Source: Pyxicephalus adspersus
Taxonomy: Eukaryota > Chordata > Amphibia > Anura > Pyxicephalidae
Assembly: GCF_032062135.1 (NCBI RefSeq)
Contig: NC_092859.1
Span: 130,820,018 to 130,884,017 of the forward strand
Length of the DNA stretch: 64,000 nt
Reading direction: 5' to 3'
Positions within the stretch are counted from its first letter, which is position 1; each line of letters opens with the position of its first letter. Of the stretch, positions 12,940 through 25,700 are shown piece after piece. Under the pieces are notes generated by a model. The model worked only from the letters and a program-made list of their open reading frames with translations. It was not told where the DNA came from and did not search any database. The translations under genes were made by a program, and so were the position numbers.

Positions 12940-12947
12940 TAGCACCA
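12940..12947 (-). promoter_or_regulatory. miR-29 target match (8-mer) in fbn1 3' UTR
   Basis: The minus strand reads TGGTGCTA, the full 8-mer complement of the miR-29 seed (AGCACCA plus flanking A), about 415 nt after the stop codon. Fibrillin-1 is an established miR-29 target in mammals, so position and context fit. A chance match is possible for one site but less likely with the second one nearby. Confidence 0.6.
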
Positions 12948-13362
12948 AAAAAGGTCTCATAAATGTCTGGCTTAGTGAGTTGTAGGTGGCATGGAAAACT
13001 TTTACAGTACAATTCAGAGAAGTCCAACATAAGAACAACTACATGTACCTCTGCTGAAATGATCAAATCTTTCAGCATCAAAGGCCAACTTCCAATGAAA
13101 AAGTCTCCAAGTTTAATATCAACATATTCACCATAACAATAAAGGAAGCCTGAGAAAGTGGTTGTGTTTAGCTGGGATAATAATCCTGTACCTTGCATAT
13201 GTCATGAGAAGAAGAAAGTGCTTTCTTAAGTCATAGATACATAGTTATGAAGGGCTTGTACCTATGCTATAGGACTCAGTGAAGTTGGGGAGGGTGGGAG
13301 GAAACATTCATGACTACTTAGTAATCTTTGGTTTTGTTTTGGCTGTTCTTTGGGATGGCAAT

Positions 13363-13752
13363 TTATTGAAGTAAGATTCTAATTTTCATTTTAAGAATGT
13401 CACCCAGTTCACCAGTGAGGTAGTCTCTGTCGTGTCTGTCTTCAAGCTGGATAAGCTCTTTCTCCTTATAAAGAGGGAAACTACTAATCTGTAGGTTATA
13501 AACACCAGGCACTGGCTTCTTCTTGGTTAGATGCAGGTAACTGATGCCATCCTTTTGGTTGAGCCTGAATACACCGTCTTCATTTCCAGAGTCTATTAGG
13601 TATCGATTGTGATGTTTGAGAGTTGTGAGAGCTGGTGTAAGCTCCAGAATACGTTCCCTACTATTCAAGTGGGAAATGTTAAAGGAAAGGATGGCGGTTT
13701 TCTCAGCATCCCAACTGGCGAGACTAACAGGGGCTTCCAACTGAAGCTGCTC
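13363..13752 (-). CDS. fbn1: fbn1 last coding exon: C-terminal propeptide, asprosin equivalent (human exon 65 equivalent)
   Basis: 390 nt, 129 residues plus TAA at 13363-13365. Motifs [53 protein letters not shown] and [14 protein letters not shown] follow human FBN1 closely; FBN2 differs strongly here. With the 11 residues after the furin site in the previous exon, the released peptide is exactly 140 residues, the length of human asprosin. NIS in the SFNISHL segment is a glycosylation sequon. Acceptor ccag|GAG, phase 0. Confidence 0.97.
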   Translation of the reverse strand, partial: EQLQLEAPVSLASWDAEKTAILSFNISHLNSRERILELTPALTTLKHHNRYLIDSGNEDGVFRLNQKDGISYLHLTKKKPVPGVYNLQISSFPLYKEKELIQLEDRHDRDYLTGELGDILKMKIRILLQ

Positions 13753-16700
13753 CTGGTTGAAAAACAAAACAAAATGATATCAATTGTACTTAAAGCAAAC
13801 CATGAAAGTAATATGTATTTAGGGGTTAGGGAAAATGAGCAAATGTATTTGTTTCATGTAGCTCTCCATACTGATATCTTTGGGCACCACTTGCTGCACA
13901 CAACAACAAAAAAGAAACACAGTATAAAAGTCCCCTTTTATGGCTCTTGATCTACTTACCCTAGCACGGCTGCTAACTTGGTCACCTACCAACCATCAAC
14001 ATAGATCTACTTTATTTCTTAAAGTGAAACTAAAATCCTCTTTAATAACTTTTACTGCAGCACTGCAACATTTGCAGGGTACTGCACCATTGCAGACACA
14101 TTAGCCCAATATTTTTACAGACTCAGCACCTTTGGCAATGTTGGCTAGCTGGGGATGACATAATTCCAACACGCATGCATCAATGAATGCTGAGATTGTG
14201 CAGTGAGATTCACTTGCCTAGCTCAGCATATTTTGTGCAGGACTTTGCTAGCAGGCAGGTTAGACATTTCTGGCACTATTTAGTTTTTTTTATTTCATAG
14301 GTGATGCAGAAAGTCTCTTTCAATTAAGGAGAATAGTAATGATGTCAGACAAGAAGGTGGTAGCCAGGACTCAAGAACAGTTAAAAGTGATTTTGGGCTT
14401 ATTATCAGACATATTTTATATTTATATTATAAACAAGTCTTATCTAGTTTTATGTGCCTGCTGCCAGTCTGGTTACCCTAATAGCTTCCTATATTTTGGT
14501 AAATTGCAGTAGTGAGTTTGCTCAAACCAAAATATGAATTCTGTTTACACCATCATCACAAAGCTACATTACAGTGTCATACTCCCTTAACAGACTTTCG
14601 TACCAGAAAATTACAATTTCTTTTTGAAAAACATACAAACCATTTGTGGAGTAATCTCTCTGCTGAAGTCTCCAAAAGAAAGACATAGCCAGCAGATATG
14701 TTCAATGTCCACCTAAACTGAAACCAGTTTTGGATGGAGTTTTACCTTGGTTAAGTCAATACTTTGATTCATACTGTTCCTCGTGCTGGGGGCTTTGAAA
14801 TGAGGAAGCAAAATTCAGCCTCCATCAAGATGATCACCACCACACAGAGTCATAGTGCAGAACAAGGCATGGTCAGTAATGAGTAAAAGGTCAGCTGCAG
14901 GGATATTATGGACAGTACAGGTGACTAGTCATCTGTCCACCCTTTTCTAGCGCACAGCTTCCAAAGTTCAAATCCTTAGAATAAAATAAGGTTCAGTAGT
15001 TGTTGGCAAAGCCCTACAAATTTTAATGATCTTCATGCATTTAATGTGCTGTAAGTGCATAACAGGCCAGTAAAGTCATATTACCTCATCATCACTAGAT
15101 GCGGTATCATTGGCACTTCGCCTCTTCCTTCCTCTCTTGGGATAGCCATTAATCTTACAGTCATAGCATGCTTCGGGAGACAGAGAGTTATCATCTATTT
15201 CTCCACTCACTGCCATATCCTGGGCAGCTCTGCTTAGTCCAGCTCCTGTTACGCAGTGTCTAAAAGTACATCATGAACTTCTATTAGCCTTCATAAGTAT
15301 TTTTCTGGCAAGTATGGTTATAATCCAACCATAAAGACAAATAGATTTAGGTAGAAATATCTTTTAATTACAGTACTCTTAATTTGTGTGAAAAGCAAAT
15401 TCTGTAAAATAATGTTTAGGTATATTTTTAGGTTACGGAAAAAAAAATTCCCAAGTAAACTAGCTTGATAATGTGTTAGAATCTCACAAATACTACTACA
15501 TGTACTGTTAATATAGTAACAACTGCTCTAAAAAAAAGAATTGAAAATTATGTTTACTAAGTTAAGATGCCCGCTAATCATACAAAAATGATGGAATCCA
15601 CCATATCAAATGTATACTTAAATATAGGCCAGTCATATCCTTAAATGTATTATTCGAATACAATTATCTCATACAAATATAGCATATTAGACAATACTGG
15701 CTCTTTAAGGCTGAGAATGTCTTAAGAACTTGTAGTGATTAATCTTTGACCCTACAGTGGGTGGTTAGGTTATTCAACTCAACTAGGCATGAAATACTTA
15801 GCGGTATGATATGAGAAATTAGCATGCACTCGAAAATCTGAATGTAGCATGCATGGGCATGAAAGCTCTTCTGATAACCACATAAATTTCATTGACATTT
15901 TTAAATTATGCGGAGTGGTTTCAGCTCATTTATAAATATAAGGGTTATGGTTTGTGTAGTGGTCATTACCCTTGTCCTATTCTGAAGTATCCAGGTGGGC
16001 AGCCGCAGACATATCCTCCTTCAGTGTTTGAACAACCATAGCTACATGGAGCTTGAGAAGAGCTGCACTCATTAATGTCTTGACAAGAACCAGCAAACTG
16101 TTCAAACTGGAATCCTGTTGGACACATGCACTTGAAGCTTCCCAAAGTGTTGTGGCACATAGCTCCTCCACATGCATGGGTGTTCAGGCATTCATTTTCA
16201 TCTACAGAAACACAAAATAAATAAAACACATTATAATATACCATAGCTGGGCACAGCGATAAAACAGTTTACAGGGTTATTATAAGCCAGTAGTGCCATT
16301 ATTATACTTTCTAATCCTAAAAGGGGTTGACATCATTTGGATTACACATTGGACCACATAGATGCAGATAGGATTGCTTTGATCATGTGACTATGGAGGA
16401 TCACTGAGGTTGTCTCAATCCAAAACCCAAGGAAACTTCATTAAATGACAATCATGCCCACTAAAGGCTAAGCAAACTGATTTAACTACCACATCATGAG
16501 CATAACAATATTCATGTTCTACCCAAGAAGTAATGCTAACCAAGAACTTTTGCACATATATCCTATTAATGACTAAGCAAACTACAGTCTTATTAACTGT
16601 GTTAACTGTTGTTTAGTCTTATTAACCTAATAATTAAATGACTGAGACTAGCACAGAGTATATTCTAGCAAACAGAATGTTCACTGGGGCAGACATCAAT

Positions 16701-19700
16701 AGGCCTGATTTATTAAAGCTCTCCAAGACTGGAGAGGATCAAGAGTAAATCTGGTGAACCAGCACACGTGAAATAGATCTAGTCAAGGATTGAAAATATT
16801 TGCCATATATTAGCAAATGCTTTAAAGAAATCAAGTTTGCTGGATCACCCAAGTTTACTCTTCTACTCTTCTGTAGAAGATGATAATCTTCTACAGTTTT
16901 GGAGTTGGAAACTCAAGAATATTCAAGCCTTGCTGACTTTTAGCAAAACTATCATAGCAAGAAGAGGACAATAAGATCAAGAGGACTCAAACATGCAACC
17001 TAATGACCAACCTAATTTAGAAGCTAAGTTGCAAAACAAAAAAAAAACTTAATTGGGTACTGCTGGTTAAAGGTGAACTTGTACAACTTTTTGGAAATAC
17101 ACTTTTGGGGTATAAAAGTTGATCTTGGGATTACTCGTGTCAACTAACCTTATAGGTATCTGTAGAAACTATGTTTGCTTGCATGATTTACCAGACAAAA
17201 ATGAAATATATATAAATATATGAGTATAACATAACATTTGCTAGCTAAAAGCAAACACTCTTTCAAGTCTACAAAATTATCATCCACTTTTGTTTGTTTT
17301 GTGGCTCTGGCTAGTCGCCTCTTTATTTGTGGATCACAGGTGGTGTCACCAGAACCATATATTTTTGGGAAAGAATTAAGAATACAGAGGAACTGTTGTG
17401 TTTAAACTTTATTTACCCCTGAAAAAATTCTCCAGATGAATAGCATCAACTGAATAACTATTTTACATTTCTGGCCATTCCAGTCTTAGTTTTATATACA
17501 CAACCTATGTATCCACAAAAAACAGATATTACCACTTACATTTTTTATTGTTGTGTTTCTCCTTTGTTTGCAATATATCTTGCCATATGATTATACAAAG
17601 AGGATTTACTTTTACCAAGGAAAATGAAAGATGACAATTAAAGAAAAAGAGATCAAAAATTTGGTGTCGTGATTAGGATAAATAGAAAGAAAACGTGAAA
17701 AGCATAATTTAGCTGAGCAGGTAAGTGCAAGAAAACCTGAGTGCCATAGAAAAGGTTATTCTCCAAAAATGAAATGTGCCTAGGTCTAATTGAGCCTAGG
17801 TCTTTATATATTCAAAAATGATATCTTTGTTTTCAAGAATGCCCCTTTACTATCCCTTGACAAATATCTACTATGACTAAACATGAGCCTTACTGATCTC
17901 TCTAGATTAGCCCACACACTTGGCTCTGTGTTGACAAAATAAGATTGTGTTAAGACATTTCTGTCATTACAGATATATAGATAAATCAAAGTATTAAATT
18001 GTGATGGGAAAAAAACTTTGGATGATAATGATCTCTGTTACTTATTATAAGTTTACACAATGGAACAAAAAAAAAACAATGGACACAAATGTGTCTAGAC
18101 CCTTTGTGAAGGGTTTCCAAATATCTCAAGCAGTCCTAATGCAATAACTGACATCACGCGTATTAAACACTAGAACTGCTCGTAAAACAAAATACAACAA
18201 AGATGTAAGTGTTATCATATGTCTTTACTAACAGATCTAATGACAAACACATCTGTTTACCCTGGATTAAAAAGATCAATGTTGTGATAATTAAAACTAT
18301 TTGTTTAGCCCTGACCTAATGATGATACACTTTTGCTATCAGAATATAATAATTGCCACATGATAAAAAATGGGCCATTTCTAAAGTTTTTATTTGTGCG
18401 GTCTGCACATGTGAGGACAATGAAATTACACTGTATAGGGCTTTCTGTATTGTCATATCATATCTAAATATAAAGAAATTCACATGGCATAGATATAAAG
18501 AAATCTCTAAACGTCCTATAATGTCCAGTATTACCACACTTACATATACTCTTTTTCAATTGGAAAATAGTCTTTTGTTTGGTCTCATATTTTATGCATT
18601 AATAGGAAACAATAATACTAAATAGTGAAAACACAAATACTACATTACAATATTACTCACCCACACACTGGTTCCACTGATAATGTTGGAGATAGCCCTG
18701 TGGGCAGCTACATCTATACCCGCCAACAATGTTCTGGCATCCATGCTGACAGCGATGGCTTCCTTCACATTCATCCACATCTAACAAATAAAAATGATAA
18801 TATCCAATCTTGAATAACTTCATAAGTATTATTGTCAGGGTGCATGAATATTATACTGTATACTGTTCATTTTAATATGCGAATACCTACATCTTGCTAT
18901 GCACACCGGCACTATTTAAATCATTTTCTTACAGCCCCTCTAAAGGCAGACCCAAGCTCTGCTCCAAACTTGGAGTAAGGTTTCATTCCATAAAGTTACA
19001 TTTGGGTTGGAAGCCTAGAGACTGGCAGCAAGTGAATGCCAGGAGCACTTCCCACCTGCTCAGGTCCTGGCGTAGAGACTTCTCCTTCCCCCAAGGGTTG
19101 ATGGCTAAGAGACTATGTCTTGCAATTGGCTGTGCCCACGATGTAAATGGCAGAGAAGAGTGAGACAAAAAGTTCCAATCAGGGTTGGATCTGATCTACC
19201 AAACTTGCTGTGACTGGTTCGTTTCTGACAGTGAACAATGCAACTGCAGTGGCATTGTCCATCTAGACTTAGGTCAGATGTCTTTCTAGAAGAAAGGTCC
19301 AGCACAGTAGCAACTTGGAAGATGAGAGGTTGCCATCTGTCATGAGGTCTTCTAAAAGATGTAACGATGGGCTTTTCTAATTCTAGTGCTAGATCACCAG
19401 ACCTGCGTCACCAGTCCAGAGATAACCTGATACTTGGGGACCAACACATTCAAGGACTTGGCTGATTTTGCTTGCTCTTGGCTGAGCATTAGAAAGTTGT
19501 GTTTGAACAATATAAAAACGATTTATTTGAAGAAAAGCAGGGAGAAGATTTTTCATTCTGTTCCGTAGCCTTTTTACCCTGGGAAGATGGATTTCTCTTG
19601 CCTCTAGTAGCAAGTAGCCACCTGTTTTTCCCCATGGGAAAGAGGGTATTTTATGGCACTCAGAGACTCATAAAATTAAAGGTGGCTTTTTGTATCTTTC

Positions 19701-22700
19701 ATACGCCGTGTCCCATACTCCAGCCAATATGCTTGGCTGGAGCTCCTCTTCAAAGTTATTTGTATCCAAAATACCCTTTAAAAAATTTATTTAAACAAAA
19801 GCCAAACCAGTATTTGACCATTTTTACAACCGTCCGGTGTGCCTAACGTTTTACATTTTTGTTCTGCAGCCATTGTTGTTTTGATATATTAGGCACAACG
19901 CCTCAGTCCTGAACTAGTGAACATTTACTATTGGCTGTAACAGTAACACCTTTGCCACTTCCAATGACATTAGTACCTCTCCAACTCTCTTTTTGCCCTT
20001 CCAGGCTGACTTACTGTATTGCACCTTCCTACATTATGCCTGCTGAGTATTTTACAGGGCCAACCTCCTTCAGTAGCTGTACTTTTTGTCCTAAACAGTG
20101 TCTAAGCCCTACAAATTTTCTGTATATAATTACTTATATTTGGGACAATATATTGTACAGCACTGCATAAACTATAGGGGTGCAGATGACAAACCTGCAT
20201 ACATCACATGTACAAAATATGAAAGAGGAGGAGAAAATAACCTTGTCCATTGTTTAAAAAGTTTCTCTTGTTTCCAAAAACAAAAAAATGAATTCACAGT
20301 TCAAATTGCCTATCTTTTCTCAAATAAGCTGGAGAGGCCATAGGGCACTGGACAATATTTCTACATTGGAAGTTTCTTTGGAAGACACTGTACCTGTACC
20401 AGCCATCATGTTATAACTGGGAAAAGACTTCCCGCATAAATAAACAGGGATATTTCCCTTGGCTAAGCTTTCAATATGAACAAGCTCCTGTTCCAGCTAG
20501 CAAGTTAAAAATGTTGCTGCACTGCCCTGTGTAGGAACTCAGAAAAAGGCAGCCCCCCGGGCACAGCACTGGCAAGATTACACCGACACGGCAATGTTTT
20601 TATAGCTCAACTACAAGACATTTTGGAGCCAGTAAAGAACTGAAGGTTATGTTGAGTACAAAGGACAACATTAAAGAAATAACAGAAATATGCAAAAGAC
20701 ATAGACGTATTTGTGTTTTCCTAGGTACTGGGAGGCTATAAACAACATATAACAAATACTTTGATAACATAAAGTGGCACTTACACCTAACATATATATT
20801 ACATAGTTAACAAACACAATAACATTTAATTTTATTAAAAATGAAAAAGCATTTGTACTTAAAAATAAATGTAATACCTTCACATGATGTTCCACTCTGA
20901 TCCAGAGAAAAGCCACGCTGACAATCACATACGTAGCTACCTGGAGTATTCTGGCAAACGCCTTTAGCACCACAAAGGTTCATTTCCTGAGCACACTCAT
21001 TGGTATCTAAATGTTAGAAGATGGAAAAATATATTAGCAAAGTTGAGAACCTATGCAAAACCATCTTAGTTGTGTCTACTTAATACGCATACAAAATGAA
21101 ACCATAAAGCTAGTTTGGGTGTTTTATAAGAATTCCCAATGAGAGTCTGCCAATAGATCTCAATCAGTTGGACTGAAATAAAAAAATGCTCTTGGGTAGT
21201 TTTGCACAAGCCAAAAGAAGAGTATCTCTGCGTGGGGTGGTTTGAAATTTTCCAGGAAACATTTGTATCTATTGTCAGGCAAAAGGAATTAATATAAAAA
21301 AACATGACCTGCAGAAAAGTTCTAAAAAAAAGTGTTTACACTGGACTATTCCACTTCAATTGTTCAACAGAGTGTAATTCTTTGTATGTTTCTTTACTCC
21401 ATGTACAGACATTTTATAGCAGTTCTGAAAGTTGGGTATATTCTTTGTATATCTTTTTTCTGTATGTATGAATGATGCATAGTGCTTTTCCACTTGATTT
21501 CAAGTTCAATGTTATTCTGCGTGTGTCCTTGTTCTGAAAGCTGAATATAATTTTCTGTCCTTAATATATCTGTATATACACAGCAAATACTTTCATATCC
21601 TAAAATCTGGTTGTAATTCTTCATATCCACATTTTGTCCTATTTTAAATGATTCAGTAGTAATTTATTTTAATCTAGTGTTATTATTCTTTAACTAAAGA
21701 CAGTTCCTTACTAGGGGTTGTGGTAAATTTAATAAATGCACACTGTATGGTTCTAATTCTTCAGCACTGGACATAAGCCAAATTTCTTGTTATAAATATA
21801 TTGTACAACATTAATTATATCAATGAATCTTTCTGTCACAACGAACACTGGAATAAATAAAATGTAACCCACTTGTTGACATGCCCTATTATGTGTGGAT
21901 GTAATATATTAGTAGTAATTGAAGATATATATGTGTATATGTTGGTCATGAGGTCTCTGCAATTCTACTTTTCAGCAGAGACAACATGAAAAATGTCTTA
22001 TTATGATGATGTGACTGACACCAGACTTGCAAAGATCCCAGGAGGATCAATATTTCAAAACTATTTTTAGCTTATATTACAATTACATCTGCTTTAAGAA
22101 ACACATTCCATCATTAAGTGCTTTTAAACAAAGGTAAGCAATACCATTTAGAAATGAGAGGGTATATCAAAAAGTTATGCAACTTTTATGCAAATCACAT
22201 GCTAATGTCATGTACAATGCACTACTTTAAAGCTTATCCAACCAGAGGCAGTTTCTAGGCAGTGCATTTTGCATCTGATTTGCGTAAAGTCAAACTTTTC
22301 TGCATCGCACTGGCCTTCACTTCTAGCAACTAATAAGTAGAAAGATACTGTCTAACTTTGGCATACAAATTACACCTAATAAAAAATTACTGGAACTTTT
22401 TAAAAAAAAATGTAAGTACCACTAAAATGTGCTAATGTGACTTTTGTAATCAATATTTCCCCAAATCTATATTTCCCTGCAAAACAAACCACTCTAACAG
22501 AATATCATTGTACACTTACCAATGCAGGCAGTATGATGCTGTGTAAATCCAGGAGGACATTTACATGTAAATCCTCCCATTGTGTTAACACATATAAACT
22601 GACAATTATGTTGCTTGGTTGCACATTCATCAAGATCTATAAAGAGAATACATAAATTGTATGTAAATAAAACCTCAAAGCAGACTCAGTATTCTTTAGT

Positions 22701-25700
22701 ACAAGTGGCCATGTTCTTTACCCTTGCTACATGTCACTCTCTGTAAACAATTAGGTTTGGTTTCATGTATGTATGTATACATGTGAAATAACTGTTACTG
22801 GAGATTGTTTCCAGCGACAATACAAAGAAGAGCTGTACGGACATCATTCATTCTATAAGGGAGGTGTCCTGCTGTGTCCTCCCTATAGGATACAGCAGTT
22901 GTTAGCTCTCAGTACATCAGTATGGATCACTGAGAAATGTTGAGGGAATGCTATAAAGATGCTATATTAACGCCTTACATGATCACATTTGTCTCAGACA
23001 ACAAAATTCTAGGGTCTGTACAAACTTTTGGGCTGGCTATACATTGGTTTAATATTGCATGATCAGGTTAACAATCAATATCCCCCTAGTAGTAATGGTT
23101 TTCCACACCACTCCAGCAAATCAGAAATCTGATTGAATATTAATCAGAACTAGTGTTTCTGTTTGGATAGGGGTGAATTGAATTTTTTGTTAATCCACTA
23201 CTGTTGTAACTAAAAAAAAAACAATATTGCACATACATCTTACACAATTCTATTGCCATTCGTCAGCAGTTATAATGTCATGCACCTCTATCGACTACTT
23301 CCCCCTGACTCCATTCCTTACATTTTCAACCAGATTGATCAACAAAATAGCAAATTAGGCCATAAAACAAAACACAAATTAGTAAATAGAATCCAATAAA
23401 CAAGTTGTGTAGCCCCAGTCCAATGATGAACCAATATATTTATTAAATAGTTTTACAAATCCTCTAATCTGTGTTTAAATCTGTGACAAGTTTGAACCGT
23501 AAAGGTATTTTCCATTAAGGTTACCACAACAGGGGTTTTAAATTAAATATAATGTAAAAAAAAAAAAAAGAATTCAGTGTATGCAAACACCAATCCAGTT
23601 CTAATCATGGCCTAAAGGAATAATTTTTGCATGAATAATTTTTTTAAAGGAAGAAAGTCCTTCAACTTGACACTATATCAATGAATAAAGTGTTCCAGTA
23701 ATACAGTCTTGGAGGCAGTGATACATTTTCTTGACTTGAATTTATAAATTGTAGACATTGTCCCCAGCATTGGTGTGCACGTGGGTTATTAATATAATGT
23801 CAGATGTATTATAAAGACTTCATATTACATGACTACATGTATTATCACAATAATAAACTCAAAAAATGCTAATATTTATTTGTTTACACATTAACCAGGT
23901 CTCACCTTTGCAGCTTCGGCCATCTTCCTGCAAAATGTAACCACGTGGGCAGGAACACTGGAAACTTCCTTCAGTATTTTTGCAAATAAAATTGCAAGGT
24001 TTGGGGGACTGACTACATTCATCGAGATCTGGAATAAAAAAAAACAAAGAAATTCAAACCAATCAGTGACCAGTATTCCCACCAATCAGTCATATCTGTG
24101 TTTATACAAGAATCTATTACATTAGTATAATTGCTAGACTTCCAATGAAATATTTATGTTTGTCACATTTTACTACTTTATTATAAGGTACACTACAGCC
24201 TAAAACTGCAACTTACCTATACAGGAAGTGCCAGTTACATCAGGGATATAACCTAGATTACATTCACATTTGTATGTTCCCCTCTCATTGATACATTGTC
24301 CATTGCGACAGATTCCATGTAGAACATGACACTCATCAATATCTAAATACAGTAAAAAAAGAAAACAATATAATATATCAAATATAGTAATATAGAGTAA
24401 TAAATAAAGTATGAAAAAGGCAGAATAACACACTGGAATATTTATTATAAATACATGATGTGCAGGCACATCAACACACTAAGAAACTTTTAAACACTTT
24501 CATTAAAAAACAATGTAGTATAAACAGTTTATCTCTTCAACAATTCAGTAAGGGTTTCCCAGGCTTCTCCTGTTCAATAGCTATATGTAAGTATACATGT
24601 GCAAATCCTAGGCAGTTGTGTGCTTTAACATGCCATCTTTAAATCACTTTTTAAGCTTTCAGAAGGTGTGAACTTTTCTTGTTTCTTGGTCTTTAACACA
24701 TTTTTTAAGATTTTGTTCACTCATTCAGTTACTTTCATTGGCCTTAAATTTTTCCTATCGACCATATTGCAAGATAATGGGCCTGATTTATTAATGCTCT
24801 CCAAGGCTGGAGAAGATACACTTTCATCAGTGAAGCTGGGTGATCCAGGAAACCTCCGGCCTTTGAAAACTTTATTAAATCAGGCCCAATATTCCTACAG
24901 CCCACAAGGCAGCATTCCTAAACTAATTTCATTACAAGAATTCGGGAGCTCCAGGACATCAATACACATTAGAAAATTATCCCACCGCCATCATTGTCAG
25001 CAGATAGATTTAGAGGTAACAGAACATTTAAGTTTACATTTAACACAACTGAACTTTAATATATTAATCCGAATTCATACCTTCGCCTCCAGTTGTATAT
25101 CCTTTACCATAAGGACAGAGCTTTTTGAACTGAACTGTGCCGGAGAAAGGACAGATCTCACAAGTAATACCCCAGCCCCTACCACCATGACAGCAACATT
25201 CCGATTTGGTGACGGAATTCTGGTTGGAAGATCCAAGCTGGCACATTGTGTGCAATACATCAGTGAAGCAATATCCGAGTCGGTTGTCTGTAACAAACAC
25301 AATAATACAATTGTTGGTTCTTTGATGTTATCTGTCATTTTCTTTTCTGTTTGCTATTATATGTTGATTTTATTACTGTAATTTATGGTATATTTAGCAG
25401 CATAAATGTGGCATTCATAATGGTATCAGCGCAAAGAGAGCTAACGGTAAAATATGGTCTACCTGGCATGTATGACAACAAATGCTTTGTTTCTTTATGT
25501 CTTGTTGTCTCTATATACTCACCAATACATTCTGTCTCTGTAATGCTGGCATTGAATCCGTCTTTGCACTCGCACTTGTAGCTGCCCATGGTGTTTAGAC
25601 ATTTTCCATTTTCACAAAGTCCGGGTTTAAGACACTCATTCAGATCTTAGGAAACAAAAACACACATGTTACACATGGACTAACCATCATGCAGTTATTA

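Larger units (their letters stand above)
12450..13362 (-). other. Probable fbn1 3' untranslated region
   Basis: Minus-strand sequence after the stop codon with no coding potential related to fibrillin. The extent is inferred. The first AATAAA clearly past the stop is at 12476-12481, followed on the minus strand by a T-rich run (12451-12464), a normal arrangement for polyadenylation. Two miR-29 seed matches lie inside, as expected for a fibrillin 3' UTR. A further AATAAA at 12238-12243 could give a longer form. A 136-codon open frame at 12788-13198 shows no recognisable protein. Confidence 0.55.

Noticed and set aside
12788..13198. 136-codon minus-strand open frame just downstream of the fbn1 stop
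   Set aside because: It lies in the inferred 3' UTR, resembles no protein I know, and contains a miR-29 match; an open frame of this length is expected by chance in AT-rich DNA.
24668..25381. 237-codon plus-strand open frame
   Set aside because: It overlaps the TB7 exon of fbn1 on the opposite strand and a foldback element. It has no recognisable domain and is a shadow of the minus-strand coding sequence and repeat.
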